Assembly (NCBI RefSeq): GCF_030409795.1
Contig: NZ_JAUFQN010000019.1
Span: forward strand, 930,001 to 994,000
Direction of reading: 5' to 3'
From: Flavobacterium paronense
Lineage (GTDB): Bacteria; Bacteroidota; Bacteroidia; Flavobacteriales; Flavobacteriaceae
DNA: 64,000 nucleotides
Of the stretch, positions 36,118 to 44,268 are shown piece after piece. Every line of letters starts with the position of its first letter. Within the stretch, counting starts at the first letter, position 1. The translations under genes were made by a program, and so were the position numbers. The notes beneath the pieces were generated by a model. The model made no database searches and was not told the DNA's origin. It worked only from the letters and a program-made list of their open reading frames with translations.

Positions 36118-37424
36118 TGTCCTTTATTTTTGTTTTGTATTGATTGGTTTTGAAAAACAGTAGTGCCATTTACTATTGTTTCGAGCACTTTTCCGTTTAA
36201 GTTTTGCGCAATATATGGACTTATTTTATATCTGAAAAATACGCCCTCGGGTTTTACTAAATCGATTTCGTCAGGATTCCAGATAACTATATCAGCATCA
36301 TTGCCAATTTTAAATTCTCCTTTGTGGTCAGATTTAATAAAAGCTGCTGGTTTTGAAGTCACTAGCGGAATAAATTGCTCCAATGACATTGTGTTTTTTA
36401 AGGCCGTCCATGAAGCGGTCAACAAGAATTGAATTCCGGCAATGCCACCCCAGGCTTTTTTCAGATTGCCACTTTCCATTTCCTTAATGTTTGGCGGAGC
36501 AGGTGAGTGGTCAGTGGTTATAAAATCTAAAACACCAGAAACAAATGCTTGTTTTAATTGCTCGTTGTTGGCTTTTTCACGTATGGGTGGCGCACATTTG
36601 TAGATGCAGTTGGCATCCGGAATGTCTTCAGCATTAAAGAAAATATATTGGGTACAGGTTTCAGCCGTAATCGATAACCCTTCTTTTTTAGCCGCTTCAA
36701 TTTTGGATAACGCTTCCGCGGATGCGACATGTACGATATGAACCGGGCAATTGTGTTTGCGACACATTCTAATCATTAAATCTATCGCATCGTTTTCCCA
36801 TTGCTTCGGACGACTAGCCAAATAATGTTGGTAACTGGTCGGATGGTTATCAAAATCACAATCAATTTCAGTATCATATAATTCGCAATGCGCTAATAAG
36901 GGGATATTGTGTTGGGCAATAATCGGCATCGCCTCGTCTAAATCTTTCTCCGTTACATTTGGAAATTCATCTATACCCGAATGGGTAAGAAAACATTTTA
37001 CACCTACAACTCCGGCTTCAATTAAGTCTTCTAAATGACCTGCATTACCCGGTATCAAACCCGCATAAAAACCTACATTCGTATTCATTTTACCTTTAGA
37101 AGCATCTAATTTTTCATTAAAAGCAGGCAATGTTGTCGTTACCGGACTTGCATTCAAAGGCATGTCAATAATAGTTGTAGTTCCTCCGGCAGCTGCTGCT
37201 TGAGTTGCTGTTTCAAAACCTTCCCATTCGGTTCTGCCTGGTTCGTTGATATGAACGTGAACATCAATTACACCGGGCATTATGACAGCATCTCCATAAT
37301 CTTGTGCCTCATTTGATTTTTCAAAAGCAATAGCAGTAATGCTTTCATTGGCAAAACTTAAAGTAGCCGGTTGCAATTGGTTGTCAACCCAAACTCTCGA
37401 ACTGTATATTTTTCTTTCGTGCAC
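36099..37424 (-). CDS. allB: Allantoinase
   Basis: 441 residues of the cyclic amidohydrolase superfamily. Binuclear metal ligands: HVH at 56-58 (DVHVHINEPGRTEWEG), the carbamylated Lys in VGVKCFLTHSG, His in LLAHCELYD, His in HIVHVASAEAL and Asp in DFITTDHSPAP. The context with allantoicase, PuuD and UraD-UraH selects allantoinase over dihydropyrimidinase or dihydroorotase. It opens allantoin to allantoate. First gene of the minus-strand ureide operon; a minus-strand TATGTTTG box (37462-37455) is a possible -7 element. Confidence 0.95.
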   Translation of the reverse strand: MHERKIYSSRVWVDNQLQPATLSFANESITAIAFEKSNEAQDYGDAVIMPGVIDVHVHINEPGRTEWEGFETATQAAAAGGTTTIIDMPLNASPVTTTLPAFNEKLDASKGKMNTNVGFYAGLIPGNAGHLEDLIEAGVVGVKCFLTHSGIDEFPNVTEKDLDEAMPIIAQHNIPLLAHCELYDTEIDCDFDNHPTSYQHYLASRPKQWENDAIDLMIRMCRKHNCPVHIVHVASAEALSKIEAAKKEGLSITAETCTQYIFFNAEDIPDANCIYKCAPPIREKANNEQLKQAFVSGVLDFITTDHSPAPPNIKEMESGNLKKAWGGIAGIQFLLTASWTALKNTMSLEQFIPLVTSKPAAFIKSDHKGEFKIGNDADIVIWNPDEIDLVKPEGVFFRYKISPYIAQNLNGKVLETIVNGTTVFQNQSIQNKNKGQWLLQK

Positions 37425-37430
37425 TGTATT

Positions 37431-37741
37431 TTATTTTTGGATTTACCAGTAAGGCAAACATACAAACTTAAGGATAAATAATTAATTGACCATCTCTATT
37501 CGGTTTATGGTCGAAATAAGTAAAGTATAACTCAATAGTAAATCTATAGTGAGTCCATGATTTATATAAAAAAGGATGGACACATCATGGACTCACTCCG
37601 AACAAACCCTTATAGAATACTACATCAAAAAGTTGTTAACCCAATACAGATTGTTGTCTGTTTTTTGTTGGTCTGTAAGTGTCTTTTTTTGATTTTCAGT
37701 AAAGGCAAACCTATACTTCAGGATAAAAAGTTATTTTTGAC
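37431..37741. repeat. Intergenic repeat structure between allB and xdhC
   Basis: This 337-bp gene-free region contains a pair of imperfect direct repeats of about 60 bp (37431-37490 and 37681-37741), sharing a core of CAGTAAaGGCAAAC-TA, then CTTnAGGATAAA and TTA-TTGAC. Between them is a perfect 14-bp inverted repeat, AGTGAGTCCATGAT (37548-37561) and its complement (37584-37597), 22 nt apart. Both direct-repeat copies contain a minus-strand TAnnTTTG match; copy B also holds the plus-strand TATTTTTG at 37732-37739. A short open frame at 37557-37748 spans the hairpin but has no support as a gene. Confidence 0.75.
37732..37739 (+). promoter_or_regulatory. Candidate -7 box for the xdhC-moa operon
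   Basis: TATTTTTG matches TAnnTTTG 22 bp before the xdhC start, at the end of direct-repeat copy B. No well-spaced TTTG is seen upstream. Confidence 0.4.
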
Positions 37742-37761
37742 AAATTGAACTACCAAAGTTA

Positions 37762-38670
37762 ATGACTCAAGATTTCTATAAAAAACTCTGTGAAACCCTC
37801 CAATCCCAAAAGAGATTGGTACTTATGGTTGTGATTGCCAATGAAGGAAGCAGCCCAGGTCGGAAAGGTTTTAAGATGGCTGTGACCAAAGAGGGAATGT
37901 TGGGCACTATCGGCGGTGGTATTATGGAGCATAAACTGGTAGAATTGGCGCAATCCCTTTTGGACAAACCCAAATTTGAGCCTTTTATAAAACATCAAAT
38001 CCATGATAAATCAGCACCCAAAGACCAATCGGGTATGATATGTTCAGGGCAGCAAACGATAGCTTTTTACGATATTTATCCAGCTTTTCTACCCTTGGCA
38101 AATCAAATAGCAACAGAAGAAAATTTTCAAATCGTATATAACAATTTGGGGATAAATGTGCCTGCTGAAAATCCCGAATGGTTGTTTACTGAAACCAGTT
38201 CGTTACCAAATAAAGTGTATATCATTGGTGGTGGACATGTAGGTTTGGCTCTGAGCGAAGTGCTTTCGCGCATGGATTTTGAGATTCATATTCTCGATCA
38301 TCGGGAAAACCTGAATACGATGATGCAGAACAACTTTGTGCATTCCAAGCAAACCGTCGAGTTTGACCAAGTCGACGATTATATTCCGGAAGGCAATGAT
38401 GTTTATGTAGTTATCATGTCTTTTGGTTACCGAACTGATGATATTATCATTCGTAGATTAATCAACAAAAGTTTCAAGTATATCGGACTGTTGGGCAGTA
38501 AAGAAAAGATTGCCACCTTATTCCAAAGCATGATTGCCGATGGTTTTGATAAAGATAAGATTGCCAGTGTTTATGCCCCAATTGGCATCGACATTAAAAG
38601 TGAAACTACTCAGGAAATCGCTATCAGCATTGCCGCTCAGTTAATCAGAGTTAAAAATCAGAACCGATGA
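37762..38670 (+). CDS. xdhC: XdhC family molybdenum cofactor insertion chaperone
   Basis: 302 residues. N-terminal XdhC/CoxI domain with VIANEGSSPGRKGFKMAVTK, GTIGGGIMEHKLVE and GMICSGQQ, and a C-terminal Rossmann domain with KVYIIGGGHVGLALSEVLSR and YIGLLGSKEKI. XdhC binds Moco, promotes its sulfuration and inserts it into xanthine dehydrogenase. First gene of the cofactor operon; its end overlaps moeA by 4 nt. Divergent from allB. Confidence 0.93.
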   Translation: MTQDFYKKLCETLQSQKRLVLMVVIANEGSSPGRKGFKMAVTKEGMLGTIGGGIMEHKLVELAQSLLDKPKFEPFIKHQIHDKSAPKDQSGMICSGQQTIAFYDIYPAFLPLANQIATEENFQIVYNNLGINVPAENPEWLFTETSSLPNKVYIIGGGHVGLALSEVLSRMDFEIHILDHRENLNTMMQNNFVHSKQTVEFDQVDDYIPEGNDVYVVIMSFGYRTDDIIIRRLINKSFKYIGLLGSKEKIATLFQSMIADGFDKDKIASVYAPIGIDIKSETTQEIAISIAAQLIRVKNQNR

Positions 38671-39836
38671 TTGCTACCGAAGAAGCCTTTGCTATTTTAG
38701 ATAAACTTACTTACACCAAACAAGTAGTCGAACTTCCGCTATTGGAAGCACGTAATCATGTACTCGCAACAACTATTTTATCGCCAATCAATATGCCGCC
38801 ATTCCGACAAGCGACTATGGATGGTTTTGCCATTGCTTTGTGCGATTCGTTGCAGTATGACATTGTGGGTGAAGTCAAAGCAGGCGATTTTTTTGATAAA
38901 GAACTAAAACCCGGTCAGGCTGTAAAAATATTTACCGGTGCTGCTGTTCCTCTTTCGGCACAAGCTGTGATTCAAATTGAGAAAGTAAAAGTTACTCATT
39001 CGATCTTGAAATTAGAAGAAAAAATAAAACCAGAAACCAATGTTCGGCAATTAGGAGCACAGATTATTAAAGAGGCTACAGCTTTGGAAGAAGGTGCATT
39101 CTTAAATCCAGCAGCAATAGGATTTTTAACCGGATTAGGAATTACTAAAGTAAAAGTGTTTCAAAAGCCTTCGGTTGGAATCATAGTAACGGGAAATGAG
39201 CTTGTTTCTGCGGGAGAAACGCTTCCAAATGGAAAAGTATACGAAAGCAACGCAATAATGCTGCAAACGGCTTTATATAATGCTTATTTTGATATTGTTT
39301 CGCTTTACAAAGTAGAAGACGATTTTGAAAACACGAAAAGCACACTCGAAAAAGCAATTCAAGAGAATGATGTGGTATTGGTTTCGGGTGGCATTTCTGT
39401 TGGTGATTATGACTTTGTAGGCAAAGCACTAGAAAGTCTAAACGTTGAAACCTTGTTTTATAAAGTCAATCAAAAGCCCGGAAAGCCCTTATTGGTTGGG
39501 AAACAAAATGATAAAATGATCTTTGCCTTACCCGGAAATCCGGCAGCGAGTCTGACGTGTTTTTATGTGTATGTGCTGCCAACGTTGCATAGATTTTACG
39601 GAATAAAAAGCACTTATGGCTCCCAAATAAAGAAGCAATTGGCTCATGATTTTATTGTTGACAACCCGCGTTCTCAGTTTTTGAAAGCATCAATTGCTGC
39701 TGATGTGGTTACTATTTTGTCACATCAGGATTCAGGAATGCTTAATTCCTTTGCACTTGCAAATGCTTTGGTTTATTTACCCAATGGAAGTTATCAGGTG
39801 TTAAAAGGCGATAAAGTTTCGGTTTATCTTATTTAA
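38667..39836 (+). CDS. moeA: Molybdopterin molybdenumtransferase
   Basis: 389 residues. MoeA landmarks: MPPFRQATMDGFAIA, VKIFTGAAVPLSAQAVIQIE, GIIVTGNELVSAGETLPNGK, LVSGGISVGDYDFVGKALE and FALPGNPAASLTCFYVYVLP. It inserts molybdate into adenylylated molybdopterin, the last general step of Moco synthesis. Domains I-IV appear complete and the length is only slightly below E. coli MoeA (411). Confidence 0.95.
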   Translation: MIATEEAFAILDKLTYTKQVVELPLLEARNHVLATTILSPINMPPFRQATMDGFAIALCDSLQYDIVGEVKAGDFFDKELKPGQAVKIFTGAAVPLSAQAVIQIEKVKVTHSILKLEEKIKPETNVRQLGAQIIKEATALEEGAFLNPAAIGFLTGLGITKVKVFQKPSVGIIVTGNELVSAGETLPNGKVYESNAIMLQTALYNAYFDIVSLYKVEDDFENTKSTLEKAIQENDVVLVSGGISVGDYDFVGKALESLNVETLFYKVNQKPGKPLLVGKQNDKMIFALPGNPAASLTCFYVYVLPTLHRFYGIKSTYGSQIKKQLAHDFIVDNPRSQFLKASIAADVVTILSHQDSGMLNSFALANALVYLPNGSYQVLKGDKVSVYLI

Positions 39837-39880
39837 AAAAAAGAATTGTTGTTATATTTACGGTTCGTTAATTTTAAAAT

Positions 39881-40627
39881 ATGGTGGCAGGCGAACTCAT
39901 ACAATCTCCGTTTTTACTCCTTTTATTGCTCATTGTTGCCTTTCTCTATGCTAGTGTCGGACATGGAGGTGCCAGCGGTTATTTGGCTTTAATGAGTTTG
40001 TTTGCGTTTCCCGTTGCCTTTATGAAACCAACAGCTTTGGTACTGAATATAGTCGTTTCAGCGATTTCGTTTTTCTTTTATTACCGGGAGAAAAAGTTTG
40101 ATTGGAAACTGTTTTATCCGTTTACGATAACGTCGATTCCGTTTTCGTTTTTAGGTGGAATCATTACTATTGAAACACATCTTTACAAAATAATTTTAGC
40201 CACAGTTTTACTATTTGCAGTTGCCAGATTGGTTGGCTTATTCGGAAAACAAAAAGGCGAATTCAAGCCGATAAACCTTCCGTTAGCCTTATTTATTGGC
40301 GCTGTAATCGGGTTTTTATCAGGGTTGATTGGTATAGGAGGTGGTATTATTTTGAGTCCGGTGCTGTTGCTTTTGGGATGGGCTGATATCAAAAAAAGCG
40401 CAGCGGTTTCGGCCTTATTTATTTTGGTGAATTCGGTTTCCGGACTTTTCGGATTTATTTCGAAAGGAGGAACCTTGCCGATATCTTCCGTTTCTTTGAT
40501 AACGGTAGTAGTGATTGGTGGCATTCTGGGAGGCTATTTCGGGAGCAAAAAAATGAATACAGTAGTATTGCAAAATGTTTTGGCTTTGGTGTTACTGATA
40601 GCCGTTTTTAAATTATACACAACCTAG
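39881..40627 (+). CDS. TauE/SafE family membrane transporter
   Basis: 248 residues with about eight membrane spans and the paired TauE/SafE loops SVGHGGASGYLALMSLFAFP and SGLIGIGGGIILSPVLLLLG, one in each half. The family exports sulfite, sulfoacetate and other oxyanions. It lies between moeA and moaD (44-nt and 6-nt gaps), so it is transcribed with Moco genes; no ModABC molybdate transporter is seen in the window. Substrate is not known; sulfite, molybdate or another anion are possibilities. Confidence 0.88.
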   Translation: MVAGELIQSPFLLLLLLIVAFLYASVGHGGASGYLALMSLFAFPVAFMKPTALVLNIVVSAISFFFYYREKKFDWKLFYPFTITSIPFSFLGGIITIETHLYKIILATVLLFAVARLVGLFGKQKGEFKPINLPLALFIGAVIGFLSGLIGIGGGIILSPVLLLLGWADIKKSAAVSALFILVNSVSGLFGFISKGGTLPISSVSLITVVVIGGILGGYFGSKKMNTVVLQNVLALVLLIAVFKLYTT

Positions 40628-40633
40628 TTAAAG

Positions 40634-40876
40634 ATGGAAATTACCCTAAAATATTTCGGAATTATAGCCGATATCACGCAGAAAACGGAGGAGTCACTTT
40701 TTATTGATGACACATCAAATACTTTAAAAAGGTTGCAATCAAAAATAGAAATAATATATCCTAAAATACTGGTTATTAATTATTCAATTGCTGTGAATAA
40801 AAAATTCTTACAAAATGATATTTTGTTAAAAAATCAAGATATAGTGGCGTTTTTACCGCCCTTTGCCGGAGGTTAA
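40634..40876 (+). CDS. moaD: Molybdopterin synthase sulfur carrier subunit
   Basis: 80 residues of beta-grasp type, starting MEITLKYFGIIADITQKTEE and ending in VAFLPPFAGG. The C-terminal Gly-Gly is adenylylated by MoeB and then carries a thiocarboxylate that MoaE uses to make molybdopterin. The activating enzyme gene follows after 12 nt. Confidence 0.94.
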   Translation: MEITLKYFGIIADITQKTEESLFIDDTSNTLKRLQSKIEIIYPKILVINYSIAVNKKFLQNDILLKNQDIVAFLPPFAGG

Positions 40877-40888
40877 AAATTAGACAAA

Positions 40889-41917
40889 ATGAAGCGATAC
40901 GAAAGACAGATTGCGCTACCTGAAATTGGAATTTCGGGTCAACAAAAACTAGCCCAAGCCAAGGTTTTGATCATTGGTCTTGGAGGCTTGGGCTGTCCTG
41001 TTTTGCAAAATTTGGCAGCAGCCGGAGTTGGTGCTATTGGCATCGTTGATGGTGATGCTGTGGAAGAAACAAATCTGCATCGGCAATATTTATACAACAG
41101 CAAGGATTGTGGAAGGAAAAAGGTTACAGTAGCTTCAGAAGTAGTTGCTAAACAGAATCCGGAAGCTGAGATTATTCAGTATCCAAACTATTTTTCGAAA
41201 CAAAACGGATTGGACATCGTTACTGATTATCAAATCATTGTGGATTGTACCGACAACATTCCAACCCGCTATTTGATTAATGATGTGGCTATCACTAAAG
41301 GAATTCCAATGGTGTATGCTTCCATTCACAAATACGAAGGACAGCTTTCGGTTTTTAATTATAAAAACGGACCAACATACCGTTGTTTGTTTCCGGAAAG
41401 TAATCAATTAGAAGCCATTCCAAATTGCAATGATTCGGGAGTTTTGGGAGTGCTGCCCAATGTATTGGGAGCGATGCAGGCGAACGAAGTTTTGAAGATT
41501 ATCTTAGAAATGGGTCAGGTTTTGAGTGGCGCATTGTTATTGTATTCTAGTTTAGATAATAGTTTTCAAAGTATTGAAATTCAAAAAATTGAAAATAACA
41601 ATAATACTTTTAATTTTGTAAATAAGAGCATTACTACAACAGATTTTTTTGCTTGTAAAGATTCACTGGTAATCGATATTAGAGAAGCTTATGAAGAGCC
41701 AAAATTAGAAGTTGAAAATATTAAAAACATACCTTTGGCACAGTTGGATGATTTTCTGAAAGACATTTATTTAGACCAGAAAATTATTTTGCTTTGCCAA
41801 CACGGAAACAGAAGTCAACTAGCGGTTGATTATATAACAAAAAAGGGATTTACCAATGTTTTTCACCTGCAAAACGGAATAGAATCTTTAGAAAGAATAA
41901 CCAATGACAACAGATAA
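40889..41917 (+). CDS. moeB: MoeB/ThiF-type adenylyltransferase with C-terminal rhodanese domain
   Basis: 342 residues. The N-terminal E1-like domain has the nucleotide motif LIIGLGGLGCPVLQNLAAAG (27-46), VDGDAVEETNLHRQYLY, and DNIPTRYLINDVA. The region that holds zinc in E. coli MoeB (CxxC...CxxC) is changed: Thr163-Tyr-Arg-Cys166 keeps only one Cys and the second CxxC is missing; Cys180 matches the position of the E. coli Cys187. The rhodanese domain (about 250-340) has an active-site loop CQHGNRS with Cys303. It would activate MoaD and possibly supply sulfur itself. Overlaps moaE by 14 nt. Confidence 0.9.
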   Translation: MKRYERQIALPEIGISGQQKLAQAKVLIIGLGGLGCPVLQNLAAAGVGAIGIVDGDAVEETNLHRQYLYNSKDCGRKKVTVASEVVAKQNPEAEIIQYPNYFSKQNGLDIVTDYQIIVDCTDNIPTRYLINDVAITKGIPMVYASIHKYEGQLSVFNYKNGPTYRCLFPESNQLEAIPNCNDSGVLGVLPNVLGAMQANEVLKIILEMGQVLSGALLLYSSLDNSFQSIEIQKIENNNNTFNFVNKSITTTDFFACKDSLVIDIREAYEEPKLEVENIKNIPLAQLDDFLKDIYLDQKIILLCQHGNRSQLAVDYITKKGFTNVFHLQNGIESLERITNDNR

Positions 41918-42350
41918 GCCAAAAAAAACAACATTCATTCAAGGTGCTATTTCATCAGAATTCATTGGAAATTCTGTCGCAAAGCACCAAAGTAAAACAA
42001 CAATTGGTGCACACAATATTTTTCTCGGGCAAGTTCGTGCAGACGAAATTGATGGAAAAACTGTTGTTGCTATTGAGTATTCGGCTTATCAAGAAATGGC
42101 TGAACAAAGTTTTTACGAGATTAGAGAAGCAGCTTTCGTCAAATATGAATTATCTTGCTTACATATTTATCACAGCTTAGGAATCGTAAAAACAGGCGAG
42201 ATTTGTCTGTTTGTCTTTGTTTCTGCCCCAAGGCGGAAAGTAACTTATGAAGCTTTAGAATTTTTAGTAGAAGAAATAAAAGAAAAGGTTCCGGTATTTG
42301 GCAAGGAAATTTTTGAAGACGAAACCTACACCTGGAAAAAAAACACATAA
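41904..42350 (+). CDS. moaE: Molybdopterin synthase catalytic subunit
   Basis: 148 residues. Family segments GAHNIFLGQVRADEIDGKTV, the Glu/Tyr-containing AIEYSAYQEMAEQSFYEI, IYHSLGIVKTGEICLFVFVS and APRRKVTYEALEFLVEEIKE ending FEDETYTWKKN, with the catalytic lysines in the C-terminal part. With MoaD it converts cyclic pyranopterin monophosphate to molybdopterin. The moaCB gene starts 1 nt after its stop. Confidence 0.94.
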   Translation: MTTDKPKKTTFIQGAISSEFIGNSVAKHQSKTTIGAHNIFLGQVRADEIDGKTVVAIEYSAYQEMAEQSFYEIREAAFVKYELSCLHIYHSLGIVKTGEICLFVFVSAPRRKVTYEALEFLVEEIKEKVPVFGKEIFEDETYTWKKNT

Positions 42351-42351
42351 A

Positions 42352-43266
42352 ATGGTTGATATTACACATAAAGTAACAACACTCCGAACCGCCTCAGCAC
42401 AAGCCATTGTAAAGGTTGGTTCGTCTGAAACTATTCAGGCTGTTTTGGACAAAAAAGTGCCAAAAGGCGATGTGTTAGAAGTTTCAAGAACAGCCGGTTT
42501 GTTTGCGGTAAAAAATACTTCTAGCGCAATTCCGGATTGTCATCCAATACCAATTGAGTATACTGGAATTCATTTTGAATGTTTGAAAGAAAGCATCAAA
42601 ATTGAGGTTACAGTAAAAACAATTTACAAAACCGGTGTTGAGGTTGAAGCCATGCATGGTGCGTCAATCGTAGCTTTGACCATGTATGATATGTTGAAAC
42701 CCATTGATAAGAACGTTGAAATTTCAACAGTTAAATTACTTCATAAAAAAGGAGGAAAATCAGATTATGGAACCAAACAAAATTTAACTTTAAATGTTGC
42801 CATTTTAGTGTGTTCTGACAGTGTTTCTTCCGGAAAAAAAGAAGACCGTGCAGGGAAAGTCATTGCTGAAAAGTTAGAAAAATTAGGATTGACGATAGCA
42901 AACTATGTCGTTATTCCTGATGAAATTGAAACTATTCAAAACACTATTCTCAAGTTATGTGATGCCAAAACAGATTTGATTGTTCTAACCGGCGGTACAG
43001 GTTTGTCTAAAAGAGATATAACTCCGGAAGCCATTATCCCCTTAATCGACAGAAGGATTCCCGGAATCGAAGAAGCTATTCGCTCGTACGGACAAGAACG
43101 CACTCCGTTTGCCATGCTGTCTAGAAGTATAGTAGGATTTAAAGGCGAAACTTTACTCATGGCTTTGCCGGGCTCAACGAATGGTGCTGCCGAATCGATA
43201 GATGCTGTTTTTCCATCTGTAATGCATTTGTTTCAATTGCTGAATGGTTTTGATCATGGAAAATAG
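42352..43266 (+). CDS. moaCB: Fused MoaC-MoaB molybdenum cofactor protein
   Basis: 304 residues from the ATG at 42352 (MVDITHKVTTLRTASAQAIV), which is the standard MoaC start; the open frame runs 18 codons further upstream into moaE. Residues 1 to about 145 are cyclic pyranopterin monophosphate synthase MoaC (IPDCHPIPI, MHGASIVALTMYDMLKPIDK). From about 155 comes a MoaB/MogA domain (LNVAILVCSDSVSSGKKEDR, DLIVLTGGTGLSKRDITPEA, LMALPGSTNGAAE), which adenylylates molybdopterin. One polypeptide thus catalyses an early and a late step. The 3' end overlaps moaA by 11 nt. Confidence 0.93.
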   Translation: MVDITHKVTTLRTASAQAIVKVGSSETIQAVLDKKVPKGDVLEVSRTAGLFAVKNTSSAIPDCHPIPIEYTGIHFECLKESIKIEVTVKTIYKTGVEVEAMHGASIVALTMYDMLKPIDKNVEISTVKLLHKKGGKSDYGTKQNLTLNVAILVCSDSVSSGKKEDRAGKVIAEKLEKLGLTIANYVVIPDEIETIQNTILKLCDAKTDLIVLTGGTGLSKRDITPEAIIPLIDRRIPGIEEAIRSYGQERTPFAMLSRSIVGFKGETLLMALPGSTNGAAESIDAVFPSVMHLFQLLNGFDHGK

Positions 43267-44260
43267 CAGTCTTTTGCAGGATACATTTGGTCGCAAGCAT
43301 GATTATTTGCGGATTTCAATTACCGAACATTGTAATTTGAGATGTACGTATTGTATGCCTGAAGACGGCATTTCGCTTACGCCAAAGGCCCATTTAATGA
43401 CCGCCGATGAAATAGTTTCCATTGCGCAAACCTTTGTCAATTTGGGTGTAACTAAAATCAGATTGACTGGTGGAGAGCCTTTGGTTCGGAAAGATGCTAA
43501 GGATGTTATTCTAAAATTAGGGAAATTAGGTGTGAACTTATCTATTACAACTAATGGAATTTTAGTTGCCGACTTTATAGATACTTTTAAAGAAGCCGGA
43601 ATTAAAACGGTAAACATCAGCATTGATAGTTTGGTAAAAGACAAGTTTAACCAAATTACCAGACGTGATTATTTTGATGTTGTTCAGAAAAATATCGATT
43701 TGTTGTTGAAAGAAAAATTTAATGTCAAGCTTAATGTAGTTTTGATTAAAACCTTTAATGACAATGAAATACTTGATTTTATTTTGGTGACAAAAAATAA
43801 AAACATTCAGATTCGTTTTATTGAGTTCATGCCGTTCTCCGGCAACCAATGGGACAAGTCGAAATTGGTTTCCTATGCCGAAATTATGGAAACTATTCAG
43901 TATAAATATTCTATTTCAGAAATAGAACGTTTGCAAGATTCGCCAAATGACACGGCTAAAAACTTCAAAATTAATTCCTATAAAGGCAGCTTTGCCATCA
44001 TCAGTTCGGTTACGAATCCGTTTTGCAGTACTTGCAACCGCATTCGATTAACGGCTGACGGAAAACTAAAAAACTGCTTGTTCTCAAATTCGGAAACTGC
44101 ATTACTAGAGGTGCTGCGTTCCGGTGAATCAATAATTCCATTAATAGAACAAAATCTGATTGCAAAAAAAGCAGTGCGTGCCGGAATGGAAGATGATTTG
44201 AAATTCCAAAACCCGGAACTGTTTTCTCAAAACAGAAGCATGATAGCTATTGGTGGGTAA
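43256..44260 (+). CDS. moaA: GTP 3',8-cyclase (MoaA)
   Basis: 334 residues from the ATG at 43256 (MENSSLLQDTFGRKHDYLRI); an ATG four codons upstream is also possible. Radical SAM cluster C26-x3-C30-x2-C33 (EHCNLRCTYCMPEDG), C-terminal second cluster in PFCSTCNRIRLTADGKLKNC, and the C-terminal Gly-Gly that MoaA needs to reach its active site. It makes 3',8-cyclo-GTP, which MoaC completes. Last gene of the cofactor operon, followed by an inverted-repeat element. Confidence 0.96.
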   Translation: MENSSLLQDTFGRKHDYLRISITEHCNLRCTYCMPEDGISLTPKAHLMTADEIVSIAQTFVNLGVTKIRLTGGEPLVRKDAKDVILKLGKLGVNLSITTNGILVADFIDTFKEAGIKTVNISIDSLVKDKFNQITRRDYFDVVQKNIDLLLKEKFNVKLNVVLIKTFNDNEILDFILVTKNKNIQIRFIEFMPFSGNQWDKSKLVSYAEIMETIQYKYSISEIERLQDSPNDTAKNFKINSYKGSFAIISSVTNPFCSTCNRIRLTADGKLKNCLFSNSETALLEVLRSGESIIPLIEQNLIAKKAVRAGMEDDLKFQNPELFSQNRSMIAIGG

Positions 44261-44268
44261 TGCTTACT

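Noticed and set aside
37557..37748. Short frame of 63 codons in the allB-xdhC gap
   Set aside because: It runs across the inverted repeat and direct repeat copy B, with no sensible protein composition.
37425..37761. Molybdenum cofactor or purine riboswitch
   Set aside because: The hairpin lies well upstream of both genes and I cannot match it to any known aptamer consensus; operator or repeat is a simpler reading.
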